DNA of 64,000 bases. Source: JACVRW01 sp963850205 (GTDB lineage Bacteria > Actinomycetota > Thermoleophilia > Solirubrobacterales > Thermoleophilaceae). The DNA lies in the NCBI GenBank assembly GCA_963850205.1, contig CAWKKJ010000011.1, forward strand, positions 372,001-436,000, read 5' to 3'. The notes beneath the pieces were generated by a model. The model searched no databases. It was not told the origin of the DNA and worked only from the letters and a program-made list of their open reading frames with translations. Position numbers and translations under genes: made by a program. The first letter of the stretch is position 1. Each line of letters begins with the position of its first letter. Below are positions 57,878 to 64,000 of the stretch, piece after piece.

Positions 57878-59814
57878 CTACTGGCGTCGCCTGGCCTCTC
57901 GCGCGAGCGCCGCGATCGTGGGGTCTCGGGGGTTGAGCCGGCGGGCGCGGCCGTAGTCCCGGGCCGCCTGGCGAGTGTCCCCGCGGCGGGTGGCGAGGTC
58001 ACCGAGCAGCGTCCAGGGCAGGAAGTCGTGCGGCTCCCGCCGCGTGGCCTCGCCCAGGGCGGCCCTGGCCTGCCGGTAGTTGCCGAGCCGCGCCCAGGCC
58101 GCCGAACGCAGGTAGTAGGCGGCGAGGCGCCTCGTCGTTGAGCTGAAGCGAGTCGTTGCGCCCGCTCGAGCGCCGCGGGCGGATCCGAGCCCAGCACGGC
58201 TCGGCCCTCGTCGAGGTAGCGCTCGGCCAGGGCCGCCCGACCCACGAGGACCGCGCCGACCAGAGGCGAGCGCGGCAGCACAGCCACGATGACCAGCGTT
58301 CGCTTCGCTCCTGCCCCGCGAGCACGCGGCCGCGCCCACGGGCCGACCAGCACGGCGGCGGCGCAGAGCGCGATGCCGGTCAGCCCGGGATCAGATGGAG
58401 CCAGTCGACGCTCGTGTGGACGAGCCACACCACGAACGTGCCTCCGGCCGCGACCGCCAGCAGCCGCGACCGCGGGATCGTCGCGAGCCGCGCGAGCGCG
58501 GCGGACGAACCCGGCCAGCGATCGCCACGAGGAACACCGCCAGCAGCAGCGCCGCCGACGAGCCCGAGCTCCCCGAGCGTCTGCAGCTCGATGCTGTGCG
58601 GCTGGCGGATGTCCTCGGGGGTCCGGCGCTCGAGGAAGTAGGTGCGGTCGTAGTTGCCGGCGCCGATCCCGCGCAGCGGCTCGTCCTCGAACTGGTTCCA
58701 GGCGACGCGCCAGTAGTCGTAGCGGTTGCCGCCGCCGGTCGTGAAGCGGGAGGAGTCGTCGGCTCGGGCTGCCGAGCTCGACGAAGGCCCGGTACTCGTC
58801 GCGCACCTTGCTCGACCGGGTCGTCCACCGCCGCGAGCGCCGACCGCCGCGACCACGAGCGACGCCGAGCCGCCAGCGGAGCCCAGGCGAACCGCCGCGC
58901 GCCGCCGCCCGCTTCCCCAGCCGCCCGACGACCGCGACCGCGGCCGCGCCCAGACCGCGCCGGCCGCCGACGGCCGCGAGCAGGATGGCGAGCGCGGCCG
59001 TCGCGGAGCTCGGAGTCGGCCGGCGGCCGGGCGCCGCGCACCGAGTCGTAGACGTCGAGCACCGGGCCGATGCAGGCCGCCATGCCCGGCGCCGGCGACC
59101 ACAAGCGCCCAGGCGCGCCGCGTCCGCCCGGGCACGGCCACGAGCAGCAGCAGCGCCGAGACGCAGCGACGGCGGGGACCACGGCGCGCGTCTGGCCGAG
59201 CAGCACGAGCGCCGCCGAGGAAGGTGGCGCCCGCCAGGCCGCCGCCCGCGAGCAGCGGGCTGCGCGCCCGCTCGGCCAGCGCGATCAGCGGCCAGACTCC
59301 CAGCAGCAGGTAGCCGGCCTGGCCGTTGACGTAGCCGAGCGGCTCGTTCAGCCGTCCGCCGAGAAACAGCTCGTCGCCGCTGCCGGCGAGCATCCGGACG
59401 GCGAGGTAGCCGCCGAGGGCCAGGATCGCCGCCGCCCCCGCGCCGACGACCACCGTCCCGAGCCGGTCGTCGCGCAGCAGCAGCACGAGCACGCCGAACA
59501 GCGCGGCGTAGAGCAGCCAGCGGTTGGCCTCGGTCATCGCCTGGTCGGCCGACTCCGCCCAGCCCGTCGAGATCAGCGCCCAGAGCCAGAGGCCGGCGAG
59601 CGCGCCGGCGGCGACGAGCGCCGGCGCGGCGGGGCACGGCCGGCCGCGCGATCAGCAGGCCGAGCAGCGCGGCCAGCATGCCGAGCGCGATCGGCCCCCA
59701 GACCGAGACGTCGTAGAAGCCGTACAGGAACGGGCTCAGCCCGCACGAGATCGCGATGAACGCGATCAGCACGACCTCGACCAGCGACGGGCGCCGGGCC
59801 CTGCGTTGCGGCAC
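57878..59814 (-). CDS. O-antigen ligase-family membrane protein with C-terminal TPR-like tail, many frameshifts
   Basis: Reconstructed to about 640 residues. It starts near VPQRRARRPSLVEVVLIAF with helices such as VWGPIALGMLAALLGLLIA and ANRWLLYAALFGVLVLLL. The Wzy_C loop RYDYWRVAWNQFEDEPLRG, IGAGNYDRTYFLERRTPEDI and PHSIELQTLGELGLVGG is well conserved. Further helices are followed by a TPR-like tail (LRSAAWARLGNYRQARAALG, LGDLATRRGDTRQAARDYGR) ending at 57878. This matches bacterial ligases that carry TPR units. Very dense single-base shifts; the start GTG 59814 and the border with the WecA-type gene are uncertain. Confidence 0.7.
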
Positions 59815-60879
59815 CGGCTGCCGCTGCCAGCGGCTTCGGCGCCGCGGCGGCACGTGGCTCCCGCACCGGCGCCCAGGAGCGGCTCTCGAGCAGGACGATC
59901 GCCGCCGCCGCGACCACGAACCAGATCGACCAGGCCGCGAGCACCGACCCTCGCCCGAGCTGCACGACACCGATCGCGACCGCGCCCAGCCCGGCCTGGA
60001 CGACGCCCGAGCGTCGAGCGCCACGGTGCGTGCGCGTGCCGAGCCGCGTGCTGCAGCCGGTGCGTCAGGTGGTCGCGCCCGCCGGTCAGGAGCGAGACGC
60101 CGGCGCGGCGCCGCGAGATCGAGACCAGCGTCGTGTCGAGCACCGGGACGCCGGCGAGCAGCACCGCCGCGAGCACGTGCTCGAAGCCGAGCTCGGGCGC
60201 CATGCGGCAGCGCCATCAGCGCGGCCGCGACCACGAAGCCGATCGGCAGGCTGCCACCGTCGCCGAGGAAGATGCGGGCGGGCGAGGCGAGGTTGTAGGG
60301 CAGGAAGCCGAGGCACGCCCCGGCGAGGCCGAAGACGAGGATCGCGAGCGGAACGTCGCCCTCGATGCAGGGCAAGCGCGCCGATCGCCGCCGAGGTGAC
60401 GGCCGCGAGCGTGGCCGCCGCGCCGTCCATGTTGTCGATCAGGTTGAAGGCGTTGACGAGGCCGACGACCCAGACGATCGTCAGCGCGAGATCCGGCTGC
60501 ATCGCCCGGGAAGCACGTTCCAGCCGAGGCCCGTGCTCCAGAGCACGATCGCCGCGACGCACTCGGCCGCCACGCGCGGCCAGGCGGCGAGGCCCGACGC
60601 GGTCGTCGAGCGGTGCCGAGCGCCCAGAGCGCGCAGGTGCAGGCGACGATCGGCGACAGCCGCGCGAACTCGCCCGCCGAGCAGCGCCGCGGCGACCAGG
60701 AAGCCGCCGAGCACCGCCGCGCCGCCAAGGTACGGAGTCGGCCGGGCGTGGCCCTTGTACCCGACGGGCCGATCGTGGAAGTTGGTCCGCCCGGCGACAG
60801 CGATCGCCGCCGGCGTCGCGGCGAACGCCGCGCCCAGGGCGAGGACGAAGGCCGCGATCAGCCGGGCTTCATCAGGCAA
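59815..60879 (-). CDS. WecA/TagO-type undecaprenyl-phosphate sugar-1-phosphate transferase, many frameshifts
   Basis: Polytopic PNPT-family enzyme of about 350 residues. Motifs: FHDRPVGYKGHARPTPYLGG, FNLIDNMDGAAATLA (catalytic Asp pair), LPYNLASPARIFLGDGGSLP and GGRDHLTHRLQH near the end, then a last helix AAWSIWFVVAAAAIVLLES. It transfers a HexNAc-1-phosphate to undecaprenyl phosphate, a second initiation route beside the WbaP-type enzyme. The start TTG 60879 is weakly supported. No stop could be placed before the Wzy-like gene, so the left border is approximate. Confidence 0.72.
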
Positions 60880-60916
60880 GCGGCCCCTCCGCGCGGCGCG
60901 TGCCCGGCCGCGTCGA

Positions 60917-61903
60917 TCACGCGCTCTGCGCGAGCGCCTCGGGCGCTCTCTGGGACTCGATCACGTCCTCGAGTATCTCGTCGAGCGTGCGGGTCGGGCG
61001 CCAGCCGAGCAGCTCGCTCGATCTTCGCGGTGTCCGGGATGCGCCGCCGCATGTCCTCGAAGCCCGCCTCGTACGCCTCCTCGTAGGGGACCAGCCGGAT
61101 CTCGGAGTCGGACTCGCACGCCTGCCGCACCCGCTCGGCGAGCTCGAGCATCGTGATCTCCTCGGTGCTGCCGATGTTGAAGACCTCCCCGACCGCCTGC
61201 TCGGTCTCCATCAGGTCGGCCATCGCGCGCACGACGTCCTTCACGTGGCAGAAGCAGCGGCGCTGCTGACCGTCGCCGTAGACGGTGATCGGCTCGCCGG
61301 CGAGCGCCTGCCGCACGAAGGACGGCACGACCATGCCGTAGCGGCCGGTCTGGCGCGGGCCGACGGTGTTGAACAGGCGCCCGATCACGACCGGCAGGCC
61401 GCGCTCCTTCCAGTAGGCGAGCGCCAGATACTCGTCGATCGCCTTCGAGCAGGCGTAGGACCAGCGGCCCTGTGGTCGTCGGGCCCAGCAGGAGATCGCC
61501 GTCCTCGCGGAAGGGCAGGTCGGCGCTCTTGCCGTAGACCTCGCTGGTGGAGGCGATGAAGACCGGCTTCTTCTTCTTGTTGGCTGCGGCGAGGACGATC
61601 TCGGTGCAGTGGACGTTCGTCTCGATCGTGCGAACCGGGCTCTCGACGATCAGCTCGACGCCGACCGCGGCCGCGAGGTGGAAGACGACGTCGGCCTCGT
61701 CGACGAGCTCGGCGACGATGGTGCGCGATGCCGGCCGACTCGATCGTGTACGAGAAGCGCGGGTGCTCCTTGAGGTGGCGGATGTTGTCGATCGCGCCGG
61801 TGGAGAGGTCGTCGAGGACGTGGACTCGCTGGCCGCGCGCGAGCAGCTCTTCGGCCAGGTGGCTTCCGATGAATCCCGCTCCGCCCGTGATCAGGTACCG
61901 CAA
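60917..61903 (-). CDS. NAD-dependent SDR epimerase/dehydratase, paralog of 13981-14967, frameshifted
   Basis: About 328 residues. It reads ITGGAGFIGSHLAEELLARG, HVLDDLSTGAIDNIRHL, TSEVYGKS (after corrections) and RLFNTVGPRQTGRYGMV. The active-site YACSK is encoded around 61451-61465. The end is VIESQRAPEALAQSA at 60917. Frame breaks lie near 61728, 61475 and 61018. TTG 61903 has AGGAGA upstream and a TATGGT box 15 nt before the start, so this copy appears leadered. Likely the same reaction as its paralog. Confidence 0.8.
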
Positions 61904-62038
61904 CGATCTCTCCTATCGACCATATGCTCAGGACCAGTTCCAAATGCCTTGCTCTGATCCGCCCTGCTCAAGAATCAGTAATCGTAGGCTGCAGGGTAGG
62001 TGGAGAGAGAGCTGCAGCGCCCTCCGAACCATCGTGCA
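61904..62038. other. intergenic region with promoter-like TATGGT
   Basis: 135 bases between the asnB-like stop and the epimerase start, both on the minus strand. It holds TATGGT (61919-61924, minus strand) and AGGAGA before the TTG start, and is richer in A/T than its surroundings. No ORF is visible. Confidence 0.45.
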
Positions 62039-63916
62039 TCAATGAGCACCATGCGCCGGCGTCCGCATACGGGCTCGACGCACCCTTTCCTCCCAGCCCG
62101 CCAGTGCCGCCAGCGCCCAGGTGTCGGCGGCGTCATGCTCGCCCGCCTCGATCATCCGCGCGACGCGCGGGCCGGCTACCAGCTCCGAGGTGGCGGCCGA
62201 GAACCATTCGATGCTCTCGGAGCGCCACGCGCCGGCGAACAGCGAGCCGAGGGGTACCGCGAAGCCCCGCTTGCGAAGCGGCACCTTCACCGCCCCGAGG
62301 CGGCGCCGCGCAAGGCGGCGCAAGGCGACCTTGCCCCGCAGCACGTTCGCACGGTCACGCTCAGGTAGGCGATCGGCAACCGACGCCACGTCGTCGTCGA
62401 GCAGGGGGACCCGGCCCTCGAGGCCGACGCTCATCGTTGCGCGGTCCTCCTTCGTCAGCAGGTCGCCAGGCAGGTAGGTGAGGAGCTCGAACTGCTGTAG
62501 CTGGCTCAGTCGGCTCACGGCCGCGTCGCGCTCCAATCCGTGCCTTTGCGCGACTCGTTCGCCGACCGCATGACTGTTCAGTTGCAGGTCCAACGCCGCT
62601 AAGCCCGCGGGCGAGGTCGAGCGCGCCACGAGGTCGAGGTACTGGGCAACGTCATCGCTTGTGCTCGCCTCCGCCAGGCGTCCCAGGTAGCTCCTCGTGA
62701 GCGCCGCGCCGCTGTGCCGGTGGCTGCCGCGCGCGATGCCCGACCCCATCCGAGTCGCGGCGGGGCCAACCAATCGCGCAAGGCGCCGGATCTTGTGCGC
62801 GCGGAGACGGTAGTAGCCACCGAAGAGCTCGTCGCCCCCGGTGCCACTCAGAGCCACCGTGACGTGATGTCGGGCGAGCGACGCGAGCTGAAGGGTCGCA
62901 ACAGCTGACGAGTCACCGAAAGGGCAATCGAAGGCCTCGGACGTCCGCGCGATGGCGTCTTCGAAGCTGAAATCGAAGGGAGCGACCACGTGGGGAACAC
63001 CGAAGGCGGCGGCAAGCCGCGACGCGTTGGGTTGCTCGTCGTAGTCACCGTAGCCCGGGAATGAGATCGTGAAGGCTCGCGGACGAGCTCCTGACTCAGC
63101 GGCGTACGAGAGCAGCAGCGCCGAGTCCACTCCCCCCGACAGGAAGATGCCCACCCCCACGTCCGCCACGAGTTGTCGCTTAACAGCAGCCGAGAAGGCC
63201 GCGTCAAGCTCCTCGAGGCGCGCCGGTGGGCCTGCCCGTGCGGTGTTCCAGAGAGGCGGGCCCGCCCAGCGAACCGTCTCCTCGGAACCATCGAAGCCCC
63301 TGACGAGCGCGGTGCCGGGATCGATCTGGCCGATGTCCTCGATGCCGGTCCGCGGCGGCGGCACGTAGTGGAAGGCCGCGTACTCCTCCATCGCCGCCGT
63401 GTCGATCCGCCCGGCCGAGAGCCCCGCTCTCACCAGGCTGAGGGCATCTGAGGCGAACCCGAATGGGCCCGACCGTCGTCTGACCAGCGGTTTGATACCG
63501 AAGCGGTCTCGAGCCAGGACCAGGCGATCGCGTCGTTCGTCGAGCAAGGCCACGGCGAACATTCCGTTGAGCCGTTTGAAGCCGTCGATGTCCCATTCCT
63601 CATACGCGTGGACGACAACCTCCGCGTCGCATCCGGTCGCGAATGAGTGCCCTCGCCGCTCGAGCTCGCGCCGCAGCCGGCCGTGTCCGTAGATCTCTCC
63701 GTTGAAAAGCAGCCAGACGTCACGGCTCTCGTTGGGCATCGGATACTGCACCCGATCGGAAAGGTCGATCACCGACAGCCGCGTCTGAACAAGCGTGAAG
63801 GAGCCTCTGCGAACGACCCATTCACCGTCGGGCCCCCGGTTGGCGAGGCTGTCGGCCAGCACACTCGCGGCGTGAGCGTTTGCCGCGGACGCCTCGAAGC
63901 CCGCTATGCCGCACAC
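62039..63916 (-). CDS. asnB: asparagine synthase-like glutamine amidotransferase, second copy
   Basis: A 625-residue intact AsnB-type enzyme. GTG start gives Cys2 (MCGIAGFEAS), then NRGPDGEWVV, LLFNGEIYGHGRLRRELE, CDAEVVVHAYEEWD; synthetase domain IFLSGGVDSALLLSY, ALSGTGGDELFGGYYRLR and PLRKRGFAVPLGSLF. Codon use is slightly less GC-rich than its neighbours. It starts 3 bases after the stop of the upstream GT4-like gene, so the two are likely coupled. A role in sugar amidation is inferred from context. Confidence 0.92.
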   Translation of the reverse strand: MCGIAGFEASAANAHAASVLADSLANRGPDGEWVVRRGSFTLVQTRLSVIDLSDRVQYPMPNESRDVWLLFNGEIYGHGRLRRELERRGHSFATGCDAEVVVHAYEEWDIDGFKRLNGMFAVALLDERRDRLVLARDRFGIKPLVRRRSGPFGFASDALSLVRAGLSAGRIDTAAMEEYAAFHYVPPPRTGIEDIGQIDPGTALVRGFDGSEETVRWAGPPLWNTARAGPPARLEELDAAFSAAVKRQLVADVGVGIFLSGGVDSALLLSYAAESGARPRAFTISFPGYGDYDEQPNASRLAAAFGVPHVVAPFDFSFEDAIARTSEAFDCPFGDSSAVATLQLASLARHHVTVALSGTGGDELFGGYYRLRAHKIRRLARLVGPAATRMGSGIARGSHRHSGAALTRSYLGRLAEASTSDDVAQYLDLVARSTSPAGLAALDLQLNSHAVGERVAQRHGLERDAAVSRLSQLQQFELLTYLPGDLLTKEDRATMSVGLEGRVPLLDDDVASVADRLPERDRANVLRGKVALRRLARRRLGAVKVPLRKRGFAVPLGSLFAGAWRSESIEWFSAATSELVAGPRVARMIEAGEHDAADTWALAALAGWEERVRRARMRTPAHGAH

Positions 63917-63919
63917 TCG

Positions 63920-64000
63920 CTAGCGATCCCTTCGCAGGATCACGGGACGCCAGCGCTCCAGCGAGAAGTCGCGCTCCGCCCGATCGTGGCCCTTGGGGCC
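63920..64000 (-). CDS. C-terminal end of a glycosyltransferase (GT4-like), cut by the window edge
   Basis: The last 26 codons of a minus-strand gene read GPKGHDRAERDFSLERWRPV and end VILRRDR-stop at 63920-63922. The REFSxERW-like ending with a preceding Gly is typical of GT4 (glycogen-synthase-fold) transferases. Only the tail is visible, so the family is tentative. Confidence 0.5.
   Translation of the reverse strand, partial: GPKGHDRAERDFSLERWRPVILRRDR

Noticed and set aside
1..64000. Insertion sequences, prophage or integrase genes, tRNA genes
   Set aside because: No transposase or integrase motifs, attachment-like repeats or tRNA cloverleafs were recognised on either strand.

Overview
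This window is high-GC, gene-dense DNA from an actinobacterium. It most resembles Thermoleophilia/Solirubrobacterales: many genes look leaderless with a TANNNT -10 box, secreted proteins carry Arg-rich C-terminal domains, and there are LAL/LuxR regulators and RTX-like calcium-binding proteins. The taxonomic call is inference. About 40 genes are visible and most serve one theme: building, exporting and modifying one or more surface polysaccharides. I see no tRNA, rRNA, CRISPR array or insertion sequence, and no gene-free gap above 300 bases.

Layout. 0-8 kb: a SAM-I riboswitch reading off the left edge, a CorA transporter, a GH13 enzyme with an LLM-class oxidoreductase, phosphomannomutase/phosphoglucomutase, a chain-length-type membrane protein, an MBL-fold hydrolase, a zinc-ribbon protein and a LuxR regulator. 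8-30 kb: a UDP-HexNAc dehydrogenase, an SDR epimerase, glycosyltransferases, a FkbM methyltransferase, a polytopic GT-C-like membrane protein, and three large secreted proteins: a PQQ-type dehydrogenase with PKD/LamG/BACON modules, a beta-helix protein, and a giant protein of about 3,000 residues that contains a complete AA5 copper-radical (galactose) oxidase active site. 30-39 kb: a first export module (asnB-like amidotransferase, GT2, Wzz-like, Wzy-like) divergent from a Wzx flippase and a second beta-helix protein. 39-48 kb: a tightly coupled nine-gene operon (LuxR regulator, WbaP-type initiating transferase, GT2, UGM-like FAD enzyme, epimerase, flippase, WecB, PssD, PssE). 48-53 kb: an ECF sigma gene flanked by two related double ribbon-helix-helix-like proteins, a large LAL regulator and a lipid kinase. 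53.8-57.9 kb: two copies of a secreted RTX-like protein beside a small membrane-anchored protein of unknown family, and a glycoside-hydrolase-like protein. 57.9-64 kb: a second polysaccharide module (Wzy-like ligase with TPR tail, WecA-type initiator, a second SDR epimerase, a second asnB-like enzyme, and the tail of a GT4-like gene).

How the genes fit: WecB plus the HexNAc dehydrogenase would give UDP-ManNAcA or a related uronate, and the two AsnB-like enzymes could amidate it. WbaP- and WecA-type enzymes start chains on undecaprenyl phosphate, GT2 enzymes extend them, and Wzx/Wzy/Wzz export and polymerise. The secreted oxidase, deacetylase-like and beta-helix proteins could then modify or bind the product outside the cell.

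Quality caveat: many genes are interrupted by single-base shifts (mostly one extra base), very densely at about 20-30.3 kb and 57.8-61.9 kb. I read these as sequencing or assembly indels rather than true decay. Frameshifted genes are annotated over their reconstructed span.
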